A stretch of DNA of 64,000 nt from assembly GCF_016862115.1 (NCBI RefSeq), contig NZ_BOMI01000067.1, positions 1-64,000 of the forward strand. Reading direction: 5' to 3'. Below the pieces are notes generated by a model, which saw only the letters and a program-made list of their open reading frames with translations, was not told the origin of the DNA and ran no database searches. This document shows, in pieces, positions 16,623 through 24,480 of the stretch (position 1 is the stretch's first letter; each line of letters begins with the position of its first letter). Origin of the DNA: Paractinoplanes deccanensis (GTDB taxonomy: Bacteria; Actinomycetota; Actinomycetes; Mycobacteriales; Micromonosporaceae). A program made the translations under genes and the position numbers.

Positions 16623-17623
16623 GACTCGCGCCGTCCGAGGACGGACACCAGCTCCACCCGCGACGCCAGGCCGAGCTTGCGGAAGATCTGCCGCAGGTGA
16701 TAGTTGACGGTGTGCGGCGACCGGCCCAGCCTGGTCGCGATCTGCCGGTTCGTCAGCGCCTGGCCGACCAGCTCGGCGATCTCCAGCTCGCGCTCGCTCA
16801 GCAGACTCCAGTCCGCCGTCCGCGGCGCCTGCCGGGCGGCCGGGTGCGCGGCGGCCGTCGCCCGGGGGCGGCCGGGCCGGTGCTCGTGGCGCAGGGCGGC
16901 CGCCACCGCGTGCGGCATCGACGCCTCGGCCACCGCTCGTACGAGATCGTGGCTGAACCCGAACCCCTCACCGGCCGGGACGAGCAGGCCCGAGTCGAGC
17001 GCCTCCTCGATGTGCGGCACCAGCCGCGCCACACCGTCCCCGAGAAGCGCACTCAGCCGCGCGGGCGGGAACGGCGACCGCAGCGCCGTGGCCACCTGCA
17101 CCAGATGCCGCGCCGCCGGCGAGAGACCGGCGAGCCGGTGGGCCAGCCGCGCCCGGGTGCGCTCGGGCAGTCGTACGGCGATGACCTCGCCACCCCGCAG
17201 CAGCCCCTCCTCCCGCAGGTCGGCGACCAGCTCGAGAACCGCCCCCGGCCGTCCCGCCGCCACCCGCACCAGGTCGAGCAGCCGCTCTCCGGCGACGGTC
17301 CCGAGCCGCGCCTCCACCAGCCGCCGCACGTCCGCCCGCCCCAGCGGCCCGAGCACCATCCGCTGCACCTCGGCGGGGGTGTCCGCGGGCACGTGCTGCC
17401 TCGCGGCCACGATCAGGTTCTTGCTCACCTGAACGGCGCGGCCCGTGCTCACCGCCTCGCTCATGTCCCGTCCCGCGGTCGCCATCTCCCGCAGCAGGCG
17501 CCGGCAGCCGATGCCCGGCGGCCCGTCGAGCACCAGCACCGTCGGCCGGCCCGCCGCGGCCCTGCTCCGCCGGAGCAGCGCGGCGAAGCGCCGCATCTCC
17601 TCGTCCCGCCCGATCATCTCCAT
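16610..17623 (-). CDS. Short LuxR-family regulator with degenerate ATPase motif
   Basis: 337 residues from ATG 17623. The N-terminus looks like a LAL regulator but the Walker A reads GPPGIGCRRLL, with Cys-Arg where Lys-Ser/Thr is needed, and most of the ATPase core and the TPR part are missing, so ATP binding is doubtful. The C-terminal HTH is normal (LSERELEIAELVGQALTNRQ then HTVNYHLRQIFRKLGL). LAL proteins are usually near 900 residues, so this is a strongly shortened version. It converges on the monooxygenase gene with a 13-base overlap of coding ends, tying it to the operon. It may be a second cluster regulator. Confidence 0.8.
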   Translation of the reverse strand: MEMIGRDEEMRRFAALLRRSRAAAGRPTVLVLDGPPGIGCRRLLREMATAGRDMSEAVSTGRAVQVSKNLIVAARQHVPADTPAEVQRMVLGPLGRADVRRLVEARLGTVAGERLLDLVRVAAGRPGAVLELVADLREEGLLRGGEVIAVRLPERTRARLAHRLAGLSPAARHLVQVATALRSPFPPARLSALLGDGVARLVPHIEEALDSGLLVPAGEGFGFSHDLVRAVAEASMPHAVAAALRHEHRPGRPRATAAAHPAARQAPRTADWSLLSERELEIAELVGQALTNRQIATRLGRSPHTVNYHLRQIFRKLGLASRVELVSVLGRRESQTA

Positions 17624-17801
17624 GGCTCCGATCGTGCGGGCGATCGCCCGCCGAGACCCGCTAGAAGTAGCGCGTTCCCGAAGATCGCGAGTCGGCCATC
17701 CAACACATTTCGCGGTGACTGCACACAGCCTGTCCGGCGGCCGCAATCGCCTTGACGGTCTGCTGGACCGGGCGGATCGTCGAACCGGAAGGGAGCCCGC
17801 A

Positions 17802-18239
17802 GTGTCCGTCCTCGACGTCGGGAAGCTAGCCCTCATAGTCGCCGCACCGACCCTGATCGGCGCGGCAGTCGTCTACGCCCCCCGCTTCTGCGGCGCCGTC
17901 GCCGACCGCTGGCGCGCCCTGCACCCACCGCCGCCCCAGCCGTTCGGCCCCCCGATCGAACAGCTCGCCGCCGACCTGCGCCGCCTGCTGCGCCTGCACA
18001 GCGACCTGACCGCCTCGGCCCACCTGGCCATGCGAGCCCACCGCCTCTGGGCCGTCGAGGCCGCCATAGCCACCCGCGCGGTCGAGACCGCCAAGGCCCT
18101 CGGCGTGCCCCATCCGGACCCGCCGACCCCGGGCGCCCTCACCCGGCGCGAGCTGCTCGACCTGCTCACGGCCCTGTCGGCGGCGGGCTTGGTCCTGCCG
18201 GCCAAGGTCGGCCCCTTCACCTCGGACGGGCGCCTCTGA
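17802..18239 (+). CDS. Small single-pass membrane protein, unknown
   Basis: 145 residues from GTG 17802, with GGAAGGGA 7-8 bases upstream. Residues 8-27 (LALIVAAPTLIGAAVVYAP) form one membrane segment near the N-terminus. The rest is a cytoplasmic helical region rich in Arg/Leu/Ala, with a proline stretch (HPPPPQPFGPP) after the membrane helix. No family is recognised. It stands alone between a LuxR gene and the convergent amidase, separated from the latter by a bidirectional hairpin. Confidence 0.65.
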   Translation: MSVLDVGKLALIVAAPTLIGAAVVYAPRFCGAVADRWRALHPPPPQPFGPPIEQLAADLRRLLRLHSDLTASAHLAMRAHRLWAVEAAIATRAVETAKALGVPHPDPPTPGALTRRELLDLLTALSAAGLVLPAKVGPFTSDGRL

Positions 18240-18265
18240 TCGGGAGTCGTGGTCGGACTGGGCAG

Positions 18266-18301
18266 GCCGGTCTCGCCGTCCACGAGCGTGGCGAGACCGG
18301 C
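18266..18301. terminator. Bidirectional hairpin between convergent genes
   Basis: GCCGGTCTCGCC (18266-18277) pairs perfectly with 18290-18301 around a 12-base loop. It lies between the stops of the membrane protein gene and the amidase gene and can serve both strands. No T tract. Confidence 0.7.
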
Positions 18302-18324
18302 GTGGTGGCGGCGTGGCGCGAGGG

Positions 18325-19950
18325 CTACTGCATCTGGTCGGCCACGTCCTCGGCGGTCAGCCGGCCACGGTCGCCGGCCGCCGTGCGCGATCGGGCCGAC
18401 GCCGCCGGGGCGACCGGATCGACCGGCCGCCGGTGATGCCAGTCGGTGAGCGCCTGGTAGGCGCCGACCACGGACAGCAGCCGGTCCTCCTCGTACGGCG
18501 CGCCGCCGAGGATCGTCCCGATCGGCACCCCGGCCGCCGTGACGCCGATCGGAAACCCGATCTCCGGCAGCCCGAGGATGTCGAACGGCACCGGGCTGGT
18601 CTGCACCACCACGTCGCACTTGGCGAAGACCTGGTCGAGCACCCGCTCCAGCAGCAGCAGCTTGGCCCGCTGCCCGGTGATGAACTCGCCGGCGCCGAGC
18701 AGCGCTCCCTGCAGCCACCCGGTCACCGAGACGCCGAAGCCGCGCAGGTCCGACCGCAGCAACGGCATGAACGGCTCGCTGCGCTCGGGCAGCCGCACGT
18801 TGTTGAACTCGGTACCGGTCAGCAGGTCCCACTGCTCAGGAAACGGCACGTCGACCAGCGAAATGCCGTCGATCTTGTCCAGAACGGCGAGGAATGCCTG
18901 GCGTGCCGGGTCGGCGGCGTAGCCTGGCAGGACTCCGACTCGGACCTTGGCGCGGACCCGGCACCGGCCCCGGGACACGACCGGCGTGGCCGCGCCGATC
19001 AGGTCTGGCATCTCGGGCAGTCCCTGCGTTCGCGGGTCCGCCGGGTCCTCGCCCGCCATCGCGGTCAGCATGATCGCCGCGTCCCGGGCATCCCGGGCCA
19101 GCGGGCCGGGATGGTCACGGGTGTAGCTGAGCGGGATGATCCCGGCGAGCGACACCCGGCCCATCGTCGGCTTCAGCCCGGTCAGGTTCTGGGCGTTCGA
19201 CGGCGCCGTGATCGAACCGCCGGTCTGTGTGCCGGTTCCGGAGGTCGCCATCCGGCCGGCGACCGAGGTGGCCGTGCCGGTGGACGACCCACCCGGGTCG
19301 GTGGCCGGGTTGCCGGGCGTCCACGCGTTGACCGTCGTGATCCGGCCGTCCGGGGTGGTCGCCCGGGTGGTGGCGAGCGGGCCCATCTGGGTCTTGCCGA
19401 GCACGATCGCGCCGGCTTTCTTGAGACGGGCCACCGCGGTGGCGTCGTAGGGCGGGACGAAGTCCTGGAACAGGTACGAGTTGGCGGTCGTCCGCACTCC
19501 CTGCGTCCAATAGTTGTCCTTGATGGCGAGCGGGATGCCGTGCAGCGGGGTGCTCGGCGTCCGCCTGCCGGCGGCTTCCGCGGCGGCCCGGGCCTGGTCC
19601 GCCAGGACCGTGTTGAACGCTTGGTAGACCGCGTCGTAGGCGCCGATCCGGGACAGGTACGCCTCGACCAGGGCGGCCGGCTTGAGCTTGCCGTACCGGA
19701 TCATCCAGGCGGCCTCGGCGACGGTCAGCTCGGTCGGGTCGGCAAGGGCCTCGGGGCGCGGCCTGGCGTAGGCGGCGTCGCTGAACTTCGGCGTCCTACC
19801 GGACCAGGCGGACGCGGCGGCGGGTAGCGCGGCTGCCCCGGCCGCCGCCGCGGCGGTGATCGCCGCAGTCCGGGCCAGGAAGAGCCGCCGGTTGAACGCG
19901 GACGTGGCGCGGTCCGCCCCGGCGGCCGGGACCTCAGCGGGCCGGTTCAT
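18325..19950 (-). CDS. Tat-exported amidase signature family hydrolase
   Basis: 541 residues. N-terminus NRRLFLARTAAITAAAAAG ending PAAASA is a Tat-type signal peptide (twin Arg, then hydrophobic run and AxA site). The amidase signature follows: catalytic Lys in PLAIKDNYW, and the Ser-rich GSSTGTATSVAGRMATSGTG with nucleophile region GTQTGGSI. The second residue of the usual GTDTGGS is Q instead of D. Amidases of this Ser-cisSer-Lys type hydrolyse amides; the substrate is not evident. ATG 19950 is chosen because it overlaps the stop of the upstream small gene (ATGA); GTG 19959 is an alternative. Confidence 0.88.
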   Translation of the reverse strand: MNRPAEVPAAGADRATSAFNRRLFLARTAAITAAAAAGAAALPAAASAWSGRTPKFSDAAYARPRPEALADPTELTVAEAAWMIRYGKLKPAALVEAYLSRIGAYDAVYQAFNTVLADQARAAAEAAGRRTPSTPLHGIPLAIKDNYWTQGVRTTANSYLFQDFVPPYDATAVARLKKAGAIVLGKTQMGPLATTRATTPDGRITTVNAWTPGNPATDPGGSSTGTATSVAGRMATSGTGTQTGGSITAPSNAQNLTGLKPTMGRVSLAGIIPLSYTRDHPGPLARDARDAAIMLTAMAGEDPADPRTQGLPEMPDLIGAATPVVSRGRCRVRAKVRVGVLPGYAADPARQAFLAVLDKIDGISLVDVPFPEQWDLLTGTEFNNVRLPERSEPFMPLLRSDLRGFGVSVTGWLQGALLGAGEFITGQRAKLLLLERVLDQVFAKCDVVVQTSPVPFDILGLPEIGFPIGVTAAGVPIGTILGGAPYEEDRLLSVVGAYQALTDWHHRRPVDPVAPAASARSRTAAGDRGRLTAEDVADQMQ

Positions 19951-20246
19951 CGGCGCCACGCGGTGCTGATCGAGGGGTAGAGCATCGGCGCGGGCTGCTG
20001 CGAGAGAGCGGCAGCATGCGCCGGGTCGCTGCCGGCGGGGGCGGGCAGCTGGAAGGAGGCGAGGGTGGTGACGCTGCCGCGCACGAACGAGCGCAGCGAC
20101 GCGAGGACCGAGTCCCGTCCGGGCGACCCGGTCGCCGGGTCGGCCGTGGTCCCGGCCGGCAACTGGTCGAGATCAATGCCGAGAGACGCGAGACGAGCAC
20201 GGATCATGGTGTTGAGCTCGGCGTCTGTAGGGGGTGTCGCAGCCAT
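19947..20246 (-). CDS. Small protein coupled to the amidase, possible accessory subunit
   Basis: 99 residues from ATG 20246 (GTG 20255 is an alternative). It starts with a helix (TDAELNTMIRARLASLGIDL) and ends ASFQLPAP...PAPMLYPS. This order, a helical body then a Leu-Pro and a Pro-Ala-Pro tail, recalls AtzG-type (DUF4089) proteins, which form complexes with amidases of the AtzE type. Similarity is weak and seen by eye only. Its stop overlaps the amidase ATG, so the two are made together. The partner carries a Tat signal while this one has none, so hitch-hiking export would be needed for a complex outside the cell. Confidence 0.6.
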   Translation of the reverse strand: MAATPPTDAELNTMIRARLASLGIDLDQLPAGTTADPATGSPGRDSVLASLRSFVRGSVTTLASFQLPAPAGSDPAHAAALSQQPAPMLYPSISTAWRR

Positions 20247-20312
20247 GATCGACACTCTTGGTGCCGACCGTATCGGGCCCGTGTCTGCAGGATCACGCTC
20301 TCGTTTCCGGCC

Positions 20313-21719
20313 TCAAACAGCCATCGCCGGCGGATAGACCGCCGACCTCGGCTCATACTCTCCCCACGCCACGGCCAGCCTCCGCACCGCCTCACTCAGC
20401 TCCTCGGGCGGCGCCAGGAAGTGGATCCTCAGATGCTCGTCGCTGCCGCCCGTCGCGTCGAGCCCCGGCCCCGGCAGCACCGCCACCCCGTGGCGCAGCG
20501 CCTGCTGGGCGAAGGACCGCGCGTCCCCGTGCGGCAGCCGTACCCACAGGGTCTGGCCACCTTGGACGGCCGGCGCGTCCCACGTCGGCAGGTGCCGGGC
20601 CAGCGCGGCCCGCAGGTGGTCGTGGCGTTCCTGGCGCAGCCGGGCCGATCGTTCCAGCTCGGGTGCCAGGCGGGGGAGCAGGTGCGCGGCCGCGAGCTGG
20701 GCCGGGATGTTGCCGCCCAGGTCGGCCACCGTGCGCATGCGGGCGAGGCGGGCGATCAGCGGGGCGGGGGCGCGCACCCAGCCGACGCGCAGGCCGCCCC
20801 AGACCAGTTTGCTCAGCGAGCCGATGGTGATCACCCGGTCGTCGTGGACCGCCAGGGGTGGCGGCGCCTGCTGCCCGGGGAAGCCGAGGTCGGCCAGCGC
20901 CTCGTCGTCGATCAGGGGCACGCCGGTGCGGGCGACGCGACGGCGTTCCCCGGGTGGCAGGACGGCGCCCGTGGGGTTGTGGAAGGTGCTGATGACGTAC
21001 GCCAGAGCGGGGTCGTGGGTCCGCACGGCGGAGGCGAAACCGCGCAGGTCGACCGGCAGCGGGCGCAGCACCGCGGACTCCTCGCGGAACGCCTCGAGCG
21101 CGCCGAAGTAGGTCGGGGTCTGCACCAGCACCCGGTCGCCGGGGCGGACGAGGGCGCGCGCCAGCAGTGTCAGCGCCTGCTGCCCGCCGGTGGTCACGAG
21201 GATCTGGTCGGGGGTCGTCGGCAGCCCTCGCTGCTCGTAGCGTGCGGCCAGCGCGCGGCGCAACGACGGGTGGCCGCTCGGGTGGTAGCCGATGTCGCCG
21301 GTGATCGCGGCCAGTTCGTCCAGCGACGACGCGTACGCCGCCACCAGCGCCGGCGGGGGAGCGTCCGGCGCGGCGCAGGCCATCATGAGGACGCCGTCGC
21401 GCGGCTCCAGCAGGTGCAGGAATCCGGGTGCCTCCGTCGTCGGCCGGGACGCGCCCGCCGCCGGTCCCGCCACTCTCGTGCCGCTGCCTTGGCGCCGCAC
21501 GATGCGGCCTTCCGCGACGAGCAGGTCGTACGCCGCGACGACCGTGCTGCGGCCCACCGCCAGCGCCGCCGCCAGTTGGCGGTCCGGGGGCAGCGGCGTG
21601 CCGGGCGGCAGCTCGCCGTCGTCGATCAGCGCGCGGATCCGCGCCGCGAGCAGCAGGTACAGCGCACCGCGCCCGGAGGCCCAGCGGCCCAGGCGCTCCA
21701 CGATCCCGATTGGCTCCAT
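20313..21719 (-). CDS. MocR/PdxR-type GntR regulator with aminotransferase domain
   Basis: 468 residues. An N-terminal GntR winged helix (about 15-80: PPDRQLAAALAVGRSTVVAAYDLL) is joined to a fold-type I aminotransferase domain (about 115-465). The PLP-binding lysine is in TIGSLSKLVWGGLRVGW, and TFHNPTGAVL and IDDEALADL match the PLP contact motifs. MocR proteins sense PLP or amino-acid derivatives and control a neighbouring gene, here the divergent aminotransferase. No ribosome site precedes the ATG; a TAGATT element lies 9 bases upstream, so the mRNA is nearly leaderless. Confidence 0.9.
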   Translation of the reverse strand: MEPIGIVERLGRWASGRGALYLLLAARIRALIDDGELPPGTPLPPDRQLAAALAVGRSTVVAAYDLLVAEGRIVRRQGSGTRVAGPAAGASRPTTEAPGFLHLLEPRDGVLMMACAAPDAPPPALVAAYASSLDELAAITGDIGYHPSGHPSLRRALAARYEQRGLPTTPDQILVTTGGQQALTLLARALVRPGDRVLVQTPTYFGALEAFREESAVLRPLPVDLRGFASAVRTHDPALAYVISTFHNPTGAVLPPGERRRVARTGVPLIDDEALADLGFPGQQAPPPLAVHDDRVITIGSLSKLVWGGLRVGWVRAPAPLIARLARMRTVADLGGNIPAQLAAAHLLPRLAPELERSARLRQERHDHLRAALARHLPTWDAPAVQGGQTLWVRLPHGDARSFAQQALRHGVAVLPGPGLDATGGSDEHLRIHFLAPPEELSEAVRRLAVAWGEYEPRSAVYPPAMAV

Positions 21720-21726
21720 CGACAGA

Positions 21727-21744
21727 CCAATCTAGGGGCATTGG
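21727..21744. promoter_or_regulatory. Inverted repeat in the MocR/aminotransferase intergenic region
   Basis: CCAAT (21727-21731) and ATTGG (21740-21744) form an inverted repeat around 8 bases in the 64-base gap between divergent genes. It overlaps the TAGATT -10-like element of the MocR gene (minus strand, 21734-21729), so it is a candidate operator for autoregulation and for control of the aminotransferase. Confidence 0.45.
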
Positions 21745-21783
21745 CCCTCCTCGCGCGAGCCCTCCGGACCCGACGATGAACGT

Positions 21784-22821
21784 ATGAGCGCGATGACCGC
21801 CCTGATCGACAGCACCGTCCGCTACGACCTGGCCGAGAGCACCTGCCCGCCCCTGCGGCTCACCGACGACGACCTCAAGGGCCTCACCGAGATCCCGCTC
21901 GGCTACGGCACCAGCCGCGGCGACCCCGTCCTGCGCATGCTGATCGCCGAGAGCACCGGCGTCGGCGCGGACGACGTGCTGATCACGGTCGGCGCCATCC
22001 ACGCGATGTCGCTGATCCCCGCCCGCCGCGTCCTGCTCGTCACGCCGTGCTTCCCGCCGGCCCGCACCCTGCCCGCCTCGCGCGGCGCCCGCGTCGACGT
22101 CGTGCCCGCCCGCTTCGACGAGGGCTACCGCCTGCCCCTCGACCGCATCGAGGCCGCCCTCGCCCCGGACACCGACCTGGTCTCGCTGGCCTCACCCCAG
22201 AACCCTTCGGGGGTACGCCTGACAGCGGCCGAGTTGGAGGCGCTGCTCACGATCGTGTCCCGCCGCGCCCCCGGCGCACTGATCCTCGTCGACGAGACGT
22301 ACCGCGAGTCGGTCTACGGCAACACCGCCGTCCCGCCCTCCGCCGCCGCGCTGTCGCCGCGCATCGTCACCTGCTCGTCGCTGTCCAAGGCGCACGGCGC
22401 CCCCGGCCTGCGCACCGGCTGGCTGACCACGACAGATCCGGGGCTGTACGACCGCCTGCGCGCGGCGAAGTTCGACACCGCCATCGCCTGCTCCACGATC
22501 GACGAGCACCTGGCCACCCGCGTCCTGCAGCGCGGCACCACCAGCGGCCCGTTCCTGCGCGAGGCCCTGGACCTGCTGCTCGGCTGGGCGGACGAGCACC
22601 CCGTCGAGATCGTCGTCCCCGACGGCGGCCCGCTCTGCTGCGTGCGCCTGCCCGCCGGCATCGACGTCCCCGCGTTTCACGCCGCCCTGCGGGCGTCCGA
22701 GACCCGCGTGGCCCCGGGCTCCTGGTTCGGCGAGGACGACCGCGTCGTGCGGGTCGGCTTCGGCCATCTGAGCCTGGCCGACCTGCGCACCGCCCTGGAG
22801 CACGTCGCCGCCGCCCTCTGA
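21784..22821 (+). CDS. PLP-dependent aminotransferase (class I/II)
   Basis: 345 residues, fold-type I aminotransferase shorter than the usual ~390. Visible motifs are GYGTSRGDPVLR near the N-terminus, ASPQNPSGV (PLP contact Asn), LILVDETYRE (Asp for the pyridine nitrogen), CSSLSKAHGAPGLRTGW (Schiff-base Lys) and the Arg for the substrate carboxylate near VVRVGFGH. Substrate not identifiable. It is transcribed away from a MocR-type regulator 64 bases off, the standard arrangement for a MocR target. Confidence 0.88.
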   Translation: MSAMTALIDSTVRYDLAESTCPPLRLTDDDLKGLTEIPLGYGTSRGDPVLRMLIAESTGVGADDVLITVGAIHAMSLIPARRVLLVTPCFPPARTLPASRGARVDVVPARFDEGYRLPLDRIEAALAPDTDLVSLASPQNPSGVRLTAAELEALLTIVSRRAPGALILVDETYRESVYGNTAVPPSAAALSPRIVTCSSLSKAHGAPGLRTGWLTTTDPGLYDRLRAAKFDTAIACSTIDEHLATRVLQRGTTSGPFLREALDLLLGWADEHPVEIVVPDGGPLCCVRLPAGIDVPAFHAALRASETRVAPGSWFGEDDRVVRVGFGHLSLADLRTALEHVAAAL

Positions 22822-22876
22822 GCCGTCGAGGCCGCGTCGCCCGGGAGGGTGCGCTTGTCGGGCATCATGCTGGGCC

Positions 22877-23713
22877 ATGGATCATCAGGGACAGTTCCGT
22901 CGCGCGGCACTCGAGCTTGGCATCCCCGGCGACGAGATCAGCACGTTCACCTCGCATCTGCGCGTGACGATCCGCCTGGGCGGACGCGGACGCTCCGGCG
23001 GCGCACCGGTCGGCCAGTACGGCGGCCGCCCCGTGGGCGTCGACTCGTCGTTGCCGTTCATCTTCTCCGTCGACTGTGCCGCCCTGCCCGAGGTCGACGG
23101 CTTCGCCCTCCCGGCCGACGGCACGCTGCTGTTCTTCCTGGACCACGAGAAGGATCACCTGGACGACGCCGCCTGGGAGCACCGGTACGCCCGGGTCGTG
23201 CACGTCCCGGCCGGCACCGATCTCACGTTCGAGGGCAAGGAGTACGACCTCACCGCCACCCTCGTCGCCGATCTGCCCGACTGGATCGACCCGGACGAGG
23301 ATGAGGACGAGGACGAGGACGATCTCTCGCCTTTCCAGGAGCAGCTGGCCCGGGACCTCGAGCGCGACCTGCCCCACCTGGACGACCTCCGCGCCCTGGC
23401 GGACGAGCTCTGGCCGCGGGACAGCGGCCTGGCCACCGCCTACCTCGGCGGCTACCTCGACGACGAGGTCATCACGAGCATCGCCGAGCAATCCCTCGCG
23501 ACCCGCGAGAAGGCCGGCGAGATCACCGTCCCGGTGGCGAAGTGGTACTCCCACCTGGAGCGGGAGAAGCACCGCCTGTCGAGCGAATGGGTGTCGCTGG
23601 CCCGCTTCACCCTGTCCGACGACTTCTATCGCGGAACCTTCGTCATCCGCCACGACGACCTGGCCGCGGGCCGCGTGGACAGGGCGCTTTCGGTAACGGA
23701 GTTCAGCGAGTAG
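22877..23713 (+). CDS. DUF1963 (YwqG-like) protein
   Basis: 278 residues. The PVGQYGGRPVGVDSSLPFIFSVDCAALPE region and ADGTLLFFLDHE match the DUF1963/YwqG pattern, whose function is unknown. An acidic run (DPDEDEDEDEDD) sits mid-protein. ATG 22877 has no ribosome site but a CATGCT element (22866-22871) 5 bases upstream, consistent with a leaderless message. Its stop is followed by a hairpin shared with the convergent YCII-type gene. Confidence 0.78.
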   Translation: MDHQGQFRRAALELGIPGDEISTFTSHLRVTIRLGGRGRSGGAPVGQYGGRPVGVDSSLPFIFSVDCAALPEVDGFALPADGTLLFFLDHEKDHLDDAAWEHRYARVVHVPAGTDLTFEGKEYDLTATLVADLPDWIDPDEDEDEDEDDLSPFQEQLARDLERDLPHLDDLRALADELWPRDSGLATAYLGGYLDDEVITSIAEQSLATREKAGEITVPVAKWYSHLEREKHRLSSEWVSLARFTLSDDFYRGTFVIRHDDLAAGRVDRALSVTEFSE

Positions 23714-23719
23714 CACCAG

Positions 23720-23758
23720 CGGCCCCGGGGGCGGCGACCTCGCTCGCCGCCGGGGCCG
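23720..23758. terminator. Bidirectional hairpin terminator
   Basis: CGGCCCCG (23720-23727) pairs with CGGGGCCG (23751-23758), and GCGGCGA (23731-23737) with TCGCCGC (23744-23750), giving 15 pairs with a 3-base bulge and a 6-base loop. It lies between the stops of two convergent genes. Confidence 0.75.
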
Positions 23759-23761
23759 TCC

Positions 23762-24145
23762 TCAGCGACTGCCGTCATCCCCGCCGGCCGCACGCACCAT
23801 CGCGTCCAGCTCGGGGTCCGGCATCAGCTCCCGCACCTCCTGCGCGCACCGGCACGCCCCGGCGATCTTGGCCGCCCACGTCAGCGCCTCGTCCCGGGAC
23901 GCCACCTCGACAACCACGAACCCGCCGAGGACCTCCTTGGTCTCCGGGTACGGGCCATCGGTCACCATCGCGTCCGTGGCCACGACACTCGCCCGCTGAC
24001 GCTCGATCCCCCCACCGGCCACGAACACGCCGGCGCTGACGGCCTCCTGCATCACCGCGTGCGCCGCCTTGCCCACATCCGGCAGCTCCTGCTCCCCGAT
24101 GTGATCCATCGCGCCGTCCGGAAACGAGATCAGGTAACGCCCCAT
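23762..24145 (-). CDS. YCII-related (DGPF-type) protein
   Basis: 127 residues with the YCII-related ferredoxin-like fold: MGRYLISFPDG at the N-terminus, then VVATDAMVTDGPYPETKEVLGGFVVVE, the DGP(Y/F)xETKExxGG signature, and a helical end. Such proteins often sit with ECF sigma factors (sigma-70 family), but none is adjacent here. Function unknown; small-molecule binding or a dehydrochlorinase-like activity has been suggested for the wider family. It converges on the DUF1963 gene. Confidence 0.88.
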   Translation of the reverse strand: MGRYLISFPDGAMDHIGEQELPDVGKAAHAVMQEAVSAGVFVAGGGIERQRASVVATDAMVTDGPYPETKEVLGGFVVVEVASRDEALTWAAKIAGACRCAQEVRELMPDPELDAMVRAAGGDDGSR

Positions 24146-24303
24146 CCCACAAACTCCTTCATCCCGGCGGCCCCATCAGCCACCCCTCACCCCTTCCACG
24201 AACCACCGCCCCCGGATCCGACACCCGCGCGAAATTTCCCGCAGACACGATGTTCGCGTGCCGGCGCGGGCGGCCCGCGGGCGCGTGGCTGTAGCCTCGC
24301 CGC

Positions 24304-24396
24304 GTGGGTCTTGATGTTGAGCTTCTCCGGATCGAGCGGCAGGGCACCAGCCCGCGACGGCGCCGGTCGGCCGAGCTCGCGGTGGTCGGCGACTGA
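24304..24396 (+). CDS. Possible 30-aa leaderless small protein
   Basis: GTG 24304 opens 30 codons (starts VGLDVELLRIERQGTSPRRR) with good G/C third positions, ending TGA at 24396. A TAGCCT element (24292-24297) stands exactly 6 bases before the GTG, the same arrangement as at clear leaderless genes in this window. It could be a true small protein or the remaining head of a larger gene. It lies in a 335-base gap that holds nothing else recognisable. Confidence 0.35.
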   Translation: MGLDVELLRIERQGTSPRRRRSAELAVVGD

Positions 24397-24480
24397 ACGC
24401 CCGGCCGTCTCCCGCCCGGAGGCGATGGCGTGCCCCCAGCGCCGGTTGCGGGGGCGCAGATGGCCCGCGTGAGGCGAGTC

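Noticed and set aside
14897..17755. A 952-aa plus-strand open frame over ligase, monooxygenase and LuxR genes
   Set aside because: It runs in the wrong frame through three recognised genes; no domain is visible in it.
18313..19827. A 504-aa plus-strand frame antisense to the amidase
   Set aside because: No domain, no ribosome site; the amidase catalytic signature lies on the other strand.
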